Shown here: positions 1-6,820 of the stretch, in pieces | Layout: each line of letters starts with the position of its first letter | Numbering within the stretch: position 1 is the first letter of the stretch | Assembly (NCBI RefSeq): GCF_015710975.1 | Contig: NZ_CP049783.1 | Coordinates: forward strand, 5,590,001-5,654,000 | Source of the DNA: Paenibacillus polymyxa | GTDB taxonomy: Bacteria > Bacillota > Bacilli > Paenibacillales > Paenibacillaceae | Length of the DNA stretch: 64,000 nucleotides | Direction: 5' to 3' | The notes under the pieces: generated by a model | The model's input: only the letters and a program-made list of their open reading frames with translations | What the model was told of the DNA's origin: nothing | The model's database searches: none | Position numbers and translations under genes: made by a program

Positions 1-165
1 ATGAAAGACACCGCCACCCTGCCAGTATGGGTCAAGCCGTCTGCCGGATCACATGCCCATCTGGACTGGGATACTGCCGCAGCCGCCATACATGCAGTCG
101 GGATGCCGCGTCCCGCCATACGTGACATGTATGCTGATTACTTGCGACCGCCCCTTATGGTTTAA
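1..165 (+). CDS. tmcAL: C-terminal end of tRNA(Met) cytidine acetate ligase-like protein (TmcAL/YlbM), partial
   Basis: An open frame enters from the left edge and stops with TAA at 163-165, giving about 54 residues that end in a DYLRPPLMV tail. An Ala-rich stretch followed by a D-Y-x-x-P-P ending is how I remember the C-terminus of the YlbM/TmcAL nucleotidyltransferase family, which makes N4-acetylcytidine at the wobble base of elongator tRNA-Met. The neighbour is the YlbL-type protease, next to ylbM in Bacillus, which supports the call. The stop overlaps the convergent protease gene by 11 bases. The ATG at base 1 is in frame but is probably internal. The identity rests mainly on synteny. 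Confidence 0.55.
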   Translation: MKDTATLPVWVKPSAGSHAHLDWDTAAAAIHAVGMPRPAIRDMYADYLRPPLMV

Positions 166-1186
166 TAGGCAGCTTTTCCATATAATTCAGCGCATCGCCA
201 AGCTTGCGAACCGGGACAAGCTTCATCTGGGTTCCGATTTGCTCTGCTTTGGCTTTGGCCTCTTTATAATTATCCGCCGGGACGAAAAACAATTCCGCAC
301 CCTGACGGTCAGCAGCGACGATTTTATACTTGGCGCCACCAATCGCTCCAACCTGACCGTCCTTATCAATAGTACCCGTACCGGCTACACGATATCCCTT
401 ACTTAAGTCACCTGGCGTCAACTGGTTATAGATTTCCATAGTAAACATCAAACCTGCCGAAGGTCCGCCGACATCCGTGGATGTAAAATGAATCGTTTTA
501 CGTCCATCCTTTGGCTCTACGTTCTGTACTGTAGCAATACTGACACCAAACCCGGAACGTTGTTTTCTCGTCTCACTGTCCGTGATGGTTGTTAATGGAG
601 CTTGCACTGCCAGCAACTTTCCATCGCGCTTTAGTTTCACTTTAGCCAGCGTTCCGGGTTTCTCATCCTCCAATGCCTTCCGAATGGAATGATTATCAGT
701 TACCCTCGTACCGTTTAACTCTAATATTTCATCTCCGGGCTCAAACACGCTGTTCGGTCCCGGAACCTTAAATACATACACATAATTCGGCACAATGCGA
801 TAGGAAACATGGGCACGGGTATAGGCAGCCTCCATCGCGGAAGATTGGGAATCCCCCATATACCATACCTGCTCTGCTGCATATTCATCTTCACTTCTGC
901 CATGCAGACGATCCTCTTTGCGCTGAATCTCCGAGTTGCTGTCCAGTTTGGACATAGCTAGCATGATGACATTGGCATATCGCGCCGATACCGTCGTCAT
1001 CATAAAGCTCCCCCGTTCGTTGCTATCACCTTCCTGTACTTTAACCATCGGTTTGATCTCGTTTGCCCCACCTGGTCCATAGATCAGATAAGGGGTTGGC
1101 ATATAAACCAGCACATAGACCATTGCAGCCAGCATTAAGACATAACCGGTTGTAAAAAAGGCTCTTTTCCGGTTAATTCGCATCAT
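155..1186 (-). CDS. sepM: SepM/YlbL family PDZ-Lon serine protease
   Basis: This is a membrane-anchored serine protease of 343 residues. One transmembrane helix at about residues 8-28 is followed by an extracytoplasmic region, a PDZ domain at about 137-196 and a C-terminal Lon-type domain. The catalytic Ser is in GGPSAG (about S243) and the Lys in GGAKYK (about K286), the Lon dyad. In streptococci SepM trims a competence pheromone; the Bacillus homologue YlbL is less well defined. The start is ATG 1186, or ATG 1183 directly after it, because AAGGGGGAG lies just upstream; the frame stays open to 1243 without such a site. It converges on the tmcAL-like gene and diverges from ylbJ, as in the conserved ylb gene set. 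Confidence 0.88.
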   Translation of the reverse strand: MMRINRKRAFFTTGYVLMLAAMVYVLVYMPTPYLIYGPGGANEIKPMVKVQEGDSNERGSFMMTTVSARYANVIMLAMSKLDSNSEIQRKEDRLHGRSEDEYAAEQVWYMGDSQSSAMEAAYTRAHVSYRIVPNYVYVFKVPGPNSVFEPGDEILELNGTRVTDNHSIRKALEDEKPGTLAKVKLKRDGKLLAVQAPLTTITDSETRKQRSGFGVSIATVQNVEPKDGRKTIHFTSTDVGGPSAGLMFTMEIYNQLTPGDLSKGYRVAGTGTIDKDGQVGAIGGAKYKIVAADRQGAELFFVPADNYKEAKAKAEQIGTQMKLVPVRKLGDALNYMEKLPIKP

Positions 1187-1382
1187 TGCTTCTCCCCCTT
1201 GCAGCCTAACTTCTCTTATCTTACCCAAGTGCCTCTGCACCACCTGTTCTCAAGCCTTTCAAAAAAGCATACATTGTTTACGACAACATGTACGAGCAAC
1301 CTATATCCAGACAATGAAGGTGAATAACGCTGGAGACAGCATCCGACTCTCCTTAGTATATTTATGAGAGGTGAAATCTTTG

Positions 1383-2666
1383 ATGCAAAAGGAAGCCCGC
1401 CCTGCTCCTTACTGGACAACCTTGCTGCTTGGCCTCGGAGCCATTTTGCTTGTAATGGCTATTGTTGCCTCACCAGAAGAAGTATTTCAAGCCTCTACCC
1501 AGGGACTTAAATTATGGTGGAGCATTATTTTCCCGGCCATGCTGCCTTTTTTGATGCTATCTGAAATGCTCATCGCCTTTGGTCTGGTACATGGTCTAGG
1601 TGTTCTGCTGGAGCCGTTCATGCGATCCTGGTTTCGGCTGCCGGGACGAAGCGGCTGGGTATTGGCCCTCGGTCTAACTGCGGGATTCCCGGCTGCTGCG
1701 GAAGCGGTACGCCAATGGGCACAACAGGAGGATATGACCGCGCTTCAGCTTCGACGTCTGACCGCTATCGCTCATTTCTGCAATCCGATTACGATCCTGC
1801 TCGTCATTGGCACAGGACTGCTGCACAATGCTGCTGTAGGTGGGCTGTTACTTGCCGTTCACTGGATTTCCGGGCTGCTGGCAGGCTGGATCACAGCCAG
1901 AATACCTGATTCGTCCAAAAAATCGAAAAAACGGGAAACGCCAGCTGCCATCCGGCGCGCTTCTGTTTCCCGCACTACCACCTCCCTGATCCGATCCGCA
2001 TGGGAAGCTACCCGCTCTGCCAGAGAACGGGATGGCCGCAGCTTTGGAAAACTGTTAGGCGAAACCGTATCCCATGCTGTACAGATGCTGATGGTGACAG
2101 GTGGATTCATTATTTTCTTTTCCGTACTGATTCGGCTGCTGACCTTATACTCAGGTCAAGGAACGCTTTCTATGGTGTGGCCTGCCTGGATGGAAATCCA
2201 TCTGGGTTCCTATGAAATCAGCCGCCTGCCCTACGATCTCCGTACACAAGCAGCGCTGATCAGTGCTGTGTTGGGCTGGGGCGGCTTGTGCGGCTGGCTT
2301 CAAATTACCGCCGTCACCAAACCTTCCGACAAGGGCATCACCTTCACCTTATCACGAGTGCTACATGGGATCATTGCTTTTGGACTAACCTTGGCGGCAT
2401 GGACTCCGCTTAGCCACATTGTCAGTAATACAATTCCTGCTTACGTCAGCCGCAGTTCTGTATCTTCTTTTGCCGAAAGTGTAAATGATTCCGGATCGCA
2501 ATCTGTCATGGCCGGAGCCAGCAGCTTATTAACACAAATAGTAGGAACATCCATGTACCCCTGGCAACTAACCGTACTGTCCGTTGTACTTCTGAGTACG
2601 ATTATACTTGCTCTGCTCGCCGTTTCCTTTATGACTTCATGGTGGAGCCACCGCGATTCGCGCTAA
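1383..2666 (+). CDS. ylbJ: Sporulation integral membrane protein YlbJ
   Basis: A polytopic membrane protein of 427 residues with two nucleoside-recognition/gate-like halves, rich in Gly and Pro between helices (for example GLTAGFPAAAEAVR and CNPITILLVIG). This matches the YlbJ family, needed in Bacillus for heat-resistant spores and expressed in the mother cell; the transported substrate is not known. The start is placed at ATG 1383 because GAGAGGTG ends 9 bases upstream; a GTG at 1371 in the same frame has no ribosome site. The 3' end overlaps the end of the convergent coaD gene by 38 bases. A basic loop of about 60 residues (SKKSKKR...RSARERDGR) is probably cytoplasmic. Confidence 0.88.
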   Translation: MQKEARPAPYWTTLLLGLGAILLVMAIVASPEEVFQASTQGLKLWWSIIFPAMLPFLMLSEMLIAFGLVHGLGVLLEPFMRSWFRLPGRSGWVLALGLTAGFPAAAEAVRQWAQQEDMTALQLRRLTAIAHFCNPITILLVIGTGLLHNAAVGGLLLAVHWISGLLAGWITARIPDSSKKSKKRETPAAIRRASVSRTTTSLIRSAWEATRSARERDGRSFGKLLGETVSHAVQMLMVTGGFIIFFSVLIRLLTLYSGQGTLSMVWPAWMEIHLGSYEISRLPYDLRTQAALISAVLGWGGLCGWLQITAVTKPSDKGITFTLSRVLHGIIAFGLTLAAWTPLSHIVSNTIPAYVSRSSVSSFAESVNDSGSQSVMAGASSLLTQIVGTSMYPWQLTVLSVVLLSTIILALLAVSFMTSWWSHRDSR

Positions 2667-3150
2667 CCTTGGCACGCAGTGCGTCTTCCACCTCTGGTGA
2701 CACCAGATCTACGACCTTGCCATCAAAATGCGCAATTTCCTTCACCATACTGGAACTCAGATATGAATAAGCCGGGTTGGTCATCATAAAGATCGTTTCC
2801 GCATCCGGGTTCAACTTATGATTTGTAGAGGCTAATTGGAGTTCATATTCAAAATCGGTCACTGACCGAATTCCTCTGACAATAACCTGAGCCCCTTTTT
2901 GGCGTACATAATTGGCTGTCAGATCACGGAAGCTGTCCACTTCAACGTTTGGAATATCGCGAGTTACCGTACGTAGCAGCTCCATTCGCTCCTCAAGTGA
3001 AAACAGCGGATTTTTACTAATATTGTTAAGAACCGCGACGATCAGTAAATCAAACTGTCGGGCCGCTCTTTGAATAATATCCTGATGCCCCATCGTCACG
3101 GGATCAAAGGTTCCCGGATATACGGCAATACGTGGTTTGTGCTCAATCAT
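2629..3150 (-). CDS. coaD: Phosphopantetheine adenylyltransferase
   Basis: CoaD transfers AMP from ATP to 4'-phosphopantetheine, the fourth step of coenzyme A synthesis, in the cytosol. The 173-residue product begins with the nucleotidyltransferase signature YPGTFDPVTMGHQD and contains the family's SSSMVKE motif near residue 130. It is slightly longer than the usual 160 residues because of a C-terminal tail. ATG 3150 is preceded by GGGGAGGACC and fits the known N-terminus; the frame extends upstream inside rsmD but without a ribosome site. It overlaps the rsmD stop by eight bases, so the two genes are translationally coupled, as ylbH-coaD are in Bacillus. Confidence 0.96.
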   Translation of the reverse strand: MIEHKPRIAVYPGTFDPVTMGHQDIIQRAARQFDLLIVAVLNNISKNPLFSLEERMELLRTVTRDIPNVEVDSFRDLTANYVRQKGAQVIVRGIRSVTDFEYELQLASTNHKLNPDAETIFMMTNPAYSYLSSSMVKEIAHFDGKVVDLVSPEVEDALRAKVSANRGGSTMKS

Positions 3151-3781
3151 GATGGTCCTCCCCGTCTGATTCGGTGATGCCGAATTTGACCCCTTCGTCT
3201 TCTGTATGTTCTTCGGCGTCTGACAAAGCATCATCAAAGTGATAAATGGATAACGCTGTTTCACCATAGACCGCTTTTCTAACCTGTTCAAACGGTCCGA
3301 AACTTATCGGATACTCATGTCCCGATTCATACTCCAGCACGATGATTGCACCTGAACGAAGCAAGTCCAACTCGGCCATGCGGCTCATCAATTCATCCCC
3401 GTGCTTGAGACGATAAGGCGGGTCCAGAAAAACAGCATCAAAAAGAGCTCCACGTTTTGCCAGCGCCTTAAGCGCTCGTCCGGCATCATTGCGGAACACT
3501 TCTGCCTTTCCTTCCAATCCAGTTTTTCGCAAATTTTCTTTAATGACATCAATGCTTTTGGATTCCATATCAATAAAAACTGCCTTGTCCATTCCCCGAC
3601 TAAGCGCCTCTATACCCAGGCCGCCACTGCCAGCAAACAAATCAAGCGCGACTCCTCCATCAAAATAAGGACCTATCATGCTAAATAGCGCTTCCTTGAC
3701 CTTATCCGTGGTCGGTCGCGTCCCGGTGCCGGGAACTGCCTTTAACGGCCTTCCTTTGGCACTACCCGATACCACTCTCAC
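3143..3781 (-). CDS. rsmD: 16S rRNA (guanine(966)-N(2))-methyltransferase RsmD
   Basis: RsmD methylates G966 of 16S rRNA using S-adenosylmethionine. The 212-residue protein shows the SAM-binding motif DLFAGSGGLGIEAL at about residues 47-60 and the catalytic DPPY at about 118-121, both diagnostic. The C-terminus carries an acidic tail of some 25 residues, rich in Asp, Glu and His, beyond the normal fold. The start is set at GTG 3781, placed seven bases after AGGTGAG; the GTG at 3793 overlaps that ribosome site and is less likely. It is the first gene of an rsmD-coaD operon. No clear promoter was picked out upstream. Confidence 0.94.
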   Translation of the reverse strand: MRVVSGSAKGRPLKAVPGTGTRPTTDKVKEALFSMIGPYFDGGVALDLFAGSGGLGIEALSRGMDKAVFIDMESKSIDVIKENLRKTGLEGKAEVFRNDAGRALKALAKRGALFDAVFLDPPYRLKHGDELMSRMAELDLLRSGAIIVLEYESGHEYPISFGPFEQVRKAVYGETALSIYHFDDALSDAEEHTEDEGVKFGITESDGEDHHD

Positions 3782-3859
3782 GCTGAAACTCACCTATTTT
3801 CTATATGTGTTCATAACCATATAAAGATTATGACGTTATCGTACCACATGCATCGCCGT

Positions 3860-3890
3860 TTGAAAAACTTAGTGATGAAGCAGGTATAAA
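3860..3890 (+). promoter_or_regulatory. Possible promoter of the small RNA
   Basis: TTGAAA (3860-3865) and TATAAA (3885-3890) are separated by 19 bases, longer than the ideal 17. It is the best candidate upstream of the C-rich RNA but remains weak. Confidence 0.35.
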
Positions 3891-3894
3891 AAAC

Positions 3895-4037
3895 CATCTC
3901 CTGGGCATCCTTAGGATATCGGCATTCAACCAATGTCGTAGACAACCGCGGAGAAGAACTTACGTTTCCCCATAAGCTCTTCGTCCGGTTTCTCCTCTCC
4001 CATTCGGGCGCTCTTTCGTAGAGCGCCTGTTTTTTTT
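3895..4037 (+). ncRNA. Predicted small regulatory RNA with C-rich loop, next to the agr-like operon
   Basis: No plausible + strand gene lies here, yet the + strand carries an ordered set of RNA signals. A long hairpin (arms CGGA-GAAGA-A-CTTA and TAAG-C-TCTTC-G-TCCG, about 3966-4004) shows a UUUCCCC loop. A single-stranded CUCCUCUCCC follows, and then a textbook terminator. C-rich loops of this kind are the part that pairs with Shine-Dalgarno sites in Gram-positive regulatory RNAs such as RNAIII. The 5' end is not certain. It converges on the agr-like operon. An alternative is that the terminator only ends read-through from ylbJ. Confidence 0.5.
4007..4037 (+). terminator. Intrinsic terminator of the predicted small RNA
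   Basis: Arms GGCGCTC (4007-4013) and GAGCGCC (4021-4027) with a seven-base loop are followed by a T run from 4030. The T run is on the + strand only, so it serves a rightward transcript. Confidence 0.85.
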
Positions 4038-4040
4038 GCA

Positions 4041-4066
4041 TAAAAAGAAGCTGCTTCATAGCAGCT
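4041..4066 (-). terminator. Intrinsic terminator of the agr-like operon
   Basis: Read leftward, AGCTGCT and AGCAGCT pair around a four-base loop and are followed by TCTTTTT. It lies 33 bases after the agrD stop and back to back with the opposing small-RNA terminator. Confidence 0.8.
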
Positions 4067-4098
4067 CTATGTATTATTTTTTCTATTCTGCATTTTGC

Positions 4099-4221
4099 TT
4101 ATTTCAGCAGTTCCTCGGGTGTATCTCCTTGATAAACATACACATAACTTGCCACTGATACAGCAAAAGTCGCGAACATAGACAACGATGTGGCTAACCC
4201 GTATACTACTTTTTTCATCAT
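4099..4221 (-). CDS. agrD: AgrD-like cyclic lactone autoinducer precursor peptide
   Basis: This 40-residue ORF starts MMKKVVYGLATSL, runs through a hydrophobic amphipathic stretch and ends QGDTPEELLK. That is the layout of AgrD: leader helix, ring-forming core, acidic C-terminal recognition tail (P-E-E-L-L). The core reads S25-YVYV, so Ser replaces the usual Cys and a lactone rather than thiolactone ring is expected; the ring extent is inferred. It begins five bases after agrB, and its ribosome site AAGGAGGTGA is encoded by the last codons and stop of agrB. The ATG pair at 4221 and 4218 gives two possible starts. Confidence 0.85.
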   Translation of the reverse strand: MMKKVVYGLATSLSMFATFAVSVASYVYVYQGDTPEELLK

Positions 4222-4226
4222 TCCAC

Positions 4227-4742
4227 TCACCTCCTTCCCCGGATTAATGTTAGGCTTTGAACCAAAAAAGCAACAGCCACTACAGAAGAACCTATTACAA
4301 AGTTAGTACATACAAGCAAGGAAGATAACAATCGCAAGAGGGGATAAAATCGCACTGGAATGCGCGACTGCTTTTCAATTCTGGACGGGGCAAAGCATAA
4401 AACAAGAATGAGAGCGATTCCGGTAAACAGGTTTGTCAACCCATTATTTAAGGAAATGCAAGATATGTATGTAAAAGCTACAGAGGTCACCAGCACACAT
4501 GCCATACCCGTTTTCAAGTGAATACCACCAGATACTTGGCGCAGCAAGGCAAAAGCGACGAGAATCGTTACAGCTTCGACCATCCGCCCCGTGAAGAATG
4601 AGGCGAATAGTGTCAACACGATGATCATAGACGCATTCAGAATGAGAGCAAGTGCGTATTTAAGTACTGGGACGGAGGCCGGATGATCAGGCACAGTACG
4701 TTTAATCTGGTTAGCAAGTTTGAAAGCCATCGTTTCAATCAT
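4227..4742 (-). CDS. agrB: Accessory gene regulator B-like peptide-processing membrane protease
   Basis: AgrB cleaves the C-terminal tail of AgrD and cyclises the core at the membrane. The 171-residue product has several membrane helices. The catalytic pair is visible as H75 in QVSGGIHLKT and C82 in TGMACVL, matching the His/Cys spacing of staphylococcal AgrB. The start is ATG 4742, preceded by GGAAAGGAA and overlapping the stop of the upstream gene by eight bases. With agrD immediately downstream the pair is complete for making a cyclic peptide. No response regulator follows in the operon. Confidence 0.92.
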   Translation of the reverse strand: MIETMAFKLANQIKRTVPDHPASVPVLKYALALILNASMIIVLTLFASFFTGRMVEAVTILVAFALLRQVSGGIHLKTGMACVLVTSVAFTYISCISLNNGLTNLFTGIALILVLCFAPSRIEKQSRIPVRFYPLLRLLSSLLVCTNFVIGSSVVAVAFLVQSLTLIRGRR

Positions 4743-5367
4743 CTCGGTATTCCTTTCCGACTGCATAGTAGATAAAAAATCCCGATACCAGTGCAAAAAA
4801 TATCATACTCAACCATACCTCACTATAGTAAAGCACAATAGAGGTTGAAACGAGAGACAGAATGATCAGTGTGATGACAATGCCATATTCCTCTTTGAAC
4901 TTAAGCTTTTTGAAATTTGGGGAAAAGCCGATCTCTTTTCGATACAATATAAATGAAATAAGTAGTCCTGTCGCTGTGCTAACCACTTGTAACAGATAGC
5001 CCTTCAAGGAACCGTTCTGCAGCTCAGCAACCGGTAGGTTACCGAACATAGCTTTCAGGAGTACCGACTGAATAACGGCATATGCAAAATAACCAGTAAC
5101 TGTCATAATACCTGACCAAACAATCGGAATCTTCACCACCGTAGCAAGTAAAAAAATAAAAAGCAGCATATTAATGACAGGTACTAAATAGGAGAGTGAA
5201 AATTCCTCTCGGAGCAAATAGCTTTGCAGGTTCATAATCAGATTCACAAAAATAGCCTGCCATAGATAGGGAGTCATTCTAACTTTAAAGATACTGAGAA
5301 TCAGCGCAAAAACAGCTACTCCTTCCAGTGTAGAGAAAAGTAAAAAGCCAAGTGGCTCCAAAAGCAT
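4735..5367 (-). CDS. Multi-pass membrane protein of the agr-like operon, resembling an AgrC sensor half without a kinase
   Basis: The 210-residue protein is almost wholly hydrophobic, with six or seven predicted membrane helices, a basic loop around FSPNFKKLKFKEEYG and a short tail ending KEYRDD. The layout resembles the N-terminal receptor half of AgrC-type histidine kinases, but there is no H-box, N-box or G-box; the gene ends where a kinase would begin. It is the first gene of the operon, with ATG 5367 after AAAGGAGA, and overlaps agrB. It could be a receptor, an immunity or modulator protein, or an export partner for the peptide. The family is not certain. Confidence 0.7.
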   Translation of the reverse strand: MLLEPLGFLLFSTLEGVAVFALILSIFKVRMTPYLWQAIFVNLIMNLQSYLLREEFSLSYLVPVINMLLFIFLLATVVKIPIVWSGIMTVTGYFAYAVIQSVLLKAMFGNLPVAELQNGSLKGYLLQVVSTATGLLISFILYRKEIGFSPNFKKLKFKEEYGIVITLIILSLVSTSIVLYYSEVWLSMIFFALVSGFFIYYAVGKEYRDD

Positions 5368-5432
5368 ACGTGCATCTCCTTTACAATTCCAACAAACCTC
5401 ATCGGTGTATTCAAAAACTTGGATGTACATCG

Positions 5433-5461
5433 AATATAAAGGGCTGGGAGCTACTTTTCAA
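5433..5461 (-). promoter_or_regulatory. Sigma-A type promoter of the agr-like operon
   Basis: On the minus strand TTGAAA (5461-5456) and TATATT (5438-5433) are separated by exactly 17 bases. Transcription would start near 5426, giving a leader of about 60 bases. Confidence 0.65.
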
Positions 5462-5537
5462 GAGGTCTTTTCAATAATTTCGTAGATTTATTCAAGCACT
5501 TCAACCAAATGTTATCTGATGCTGCTTCAAGTTGCAA

Positions 5538-6656
5538 CTAGGCAACACTTTCTTTGACCGAATCTTCCTGCTCGCGTACAGATTTTATACGTGATATAAG
5601 CTTTTTCCCCAATCGGATGCCGGGCTGTTCTATCCACGTGTAGGTAAACCAGGAAAGTCCGACGGTGAATAGCAACGTCATGATGAACAGAAGTGAGAGG
5701 CTGACTAAGGGAGCAAACGGTAATTTAATCTGTACGATTAGTCCCAGGACCAGCATATGCGTCAAATACATGCTGTAGCTGAGGCGGCCGATCCATGACC
5801 ACACGCGATTAAGTAGCCATTTCGGCTGCCAATGATACAAAGCATACGCCCCTAACAGCAAGCCAACACCTATGAGATAATCCGTCATACCTCCAAAAAA
5901 CGCAAACAGCACAGTAACAAGCAGAAGCCCCCCACTGAGCGGGTCTACACTTTTCCAATGACGCTCGTCTTTCCAAATGAAAAACAACAATATCCCCAGC
6001 CCAAAGACAGGCAACTGATTCGGAAACCATAAATACAAATAATGCCCCCATAAAGATTGATCACTAATCAATGGATATTGAGCAAACACCGTATTTAACC
6101 CGAAGCTTGCCACAAGCACCATCACGACAAACCAAGTCGCATGGCGAACCGATTGAATCAACTTAAATAAGAGGGGGATAAATAGATAAAACATACATTC
6201 CACCGCAATGGACCATTCCACACCGATAATGCTGTTGATCCAATACGGATTGAGACCATTCAAAAACAGAGCATGGGCTGCAATATTAGTGACAGTAATT
6301 CCCTCCTGATCTCCAAGCCAAAATCGCGGACCTGTCCCATTTACAACTAAATAGATTCCTAACATTATGTAATACAAGGGTGCAATCCGAAAAAAACGAC
6401 GCAACAGGTAGGCCACCATTCCTTCTCTCTTGTCACTCGAACGCCTGCTCAGAGATAGAAACAGCGTAAAAGCGCTAGCCATATAAAATAAAGCGACTCC
6501 TTTGGCTCCTATGCTCAAGCCTTTTTGCAACCAACCGTTTAATCCGTCCACATACTGACTGACATGCACAAGTAACACTCCGATAATCGCCAGCGCCCTT
6601 AGCGTATCTACAAATTGCAACTTATCTTGTTCCATCTTCCCCTTGTCTTCGGGCAT
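5538..6656 (-). CDS. Acyltransferase family 3 membrane protein
   Basis: A 372-residue protein of the AT3/OafA type that acylates cell-surface glycans or other exported molecules. The N-terminus QFVDTLRALAIIGVLLVHVSQ carries the family's RALA-I-x-V-x-x-x-H signature, and about ten membrane helices follow, with IGVEWSIAVECMFYL as the second conserved block. ATG 6656 is chosen because GGAGGG lies five bases upstream. It is transcribed toward the agr-like operon, but that operon has its own promoter. A double operator-like palindrome lies just upstream. The acceptor molecule cannot be told from sequence. Confidence 0.88.
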   Translation of the reverse strand: MPEDKGKMEQDKLQFVDTLRALAIIGVLLVHVSQYVDGLNGWLQKGLSIGAKGVALFYMASAFTLFLSLSRRSSDKREGMVAYLLRRFFRIAPLYYIMLGIYLVVNGTGPRFWLGDQEGITVTNIAAHALFLNGLNPYWINSIIGVEWSIAVECMFYLFIPLLFKLIQSVRHATWFVVMVLVASFGLNTVFAQYPLISDQSLWGHYLYLWFPNQLPVFGLGILLFFIWKDERHWKSVDPLSGGLLLVTVLFAFFGGMTDYLIGVGLLLGAYALYHWQPKWLLNRVWSWIGRLSYSMYLTHMLVLGLIVQIKLPFAPLVSLSLLFIMTLLFTVGLSWFTYTWIEQPGIRLGKKLISRIKSVREQEDSVKESVA

Positions 6657-6681
6657 CGTATCCCTCCATAACAATTCTTAA

Positions 6682-6718
6682 TGATACGTTTTGTATCCAT
6701 AATACACAAAATGTATCA
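6682..6718. promoter_or_regulatory. Twin operator-like palindromes upstream of the acyltransferase
   Basis: GATAC-GTTTT-GTATC (6683-6697) and ATACA-CAAAA-TGTAT (6702-6716) are two adjacent palindromes. Together they form a 13-base inverted repeat with one mismatch (arms 6682-6694 and 6706-6718). The spacing is typical of a dimeric repressor site; the regulator is not known. Confidence 0.5.
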
Positions 6719-6742
6719 CCCAAGTAAATATCCCCATTATGT

Positions 6743-6786
6743 AAAAAAACACCCTCCGACCGCACCAAGATGCGGTCAAAAAGTGT
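6743..6786 (-). terminator. Terminator of the KimA-like gene
   Basis: Read leftward, a 16-base stem (core GACCGCA/TGCGGTC, extended by G-T pairs) is followed by seven T. It ends the transcript 35 bases after the stop codon. Confidence 0.85.
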
Positions 6787-6820
6787 TGATTTTATCATAC
6801 TAATGAGTATTAATATGGCT

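Noticed and set aside
3811..4059. An 82-codon minus-strand ORF between rsmD and agrD
   Set aside because: It crosses two terminators and the small-RNA hairpin, and has no ribosome site or known family.
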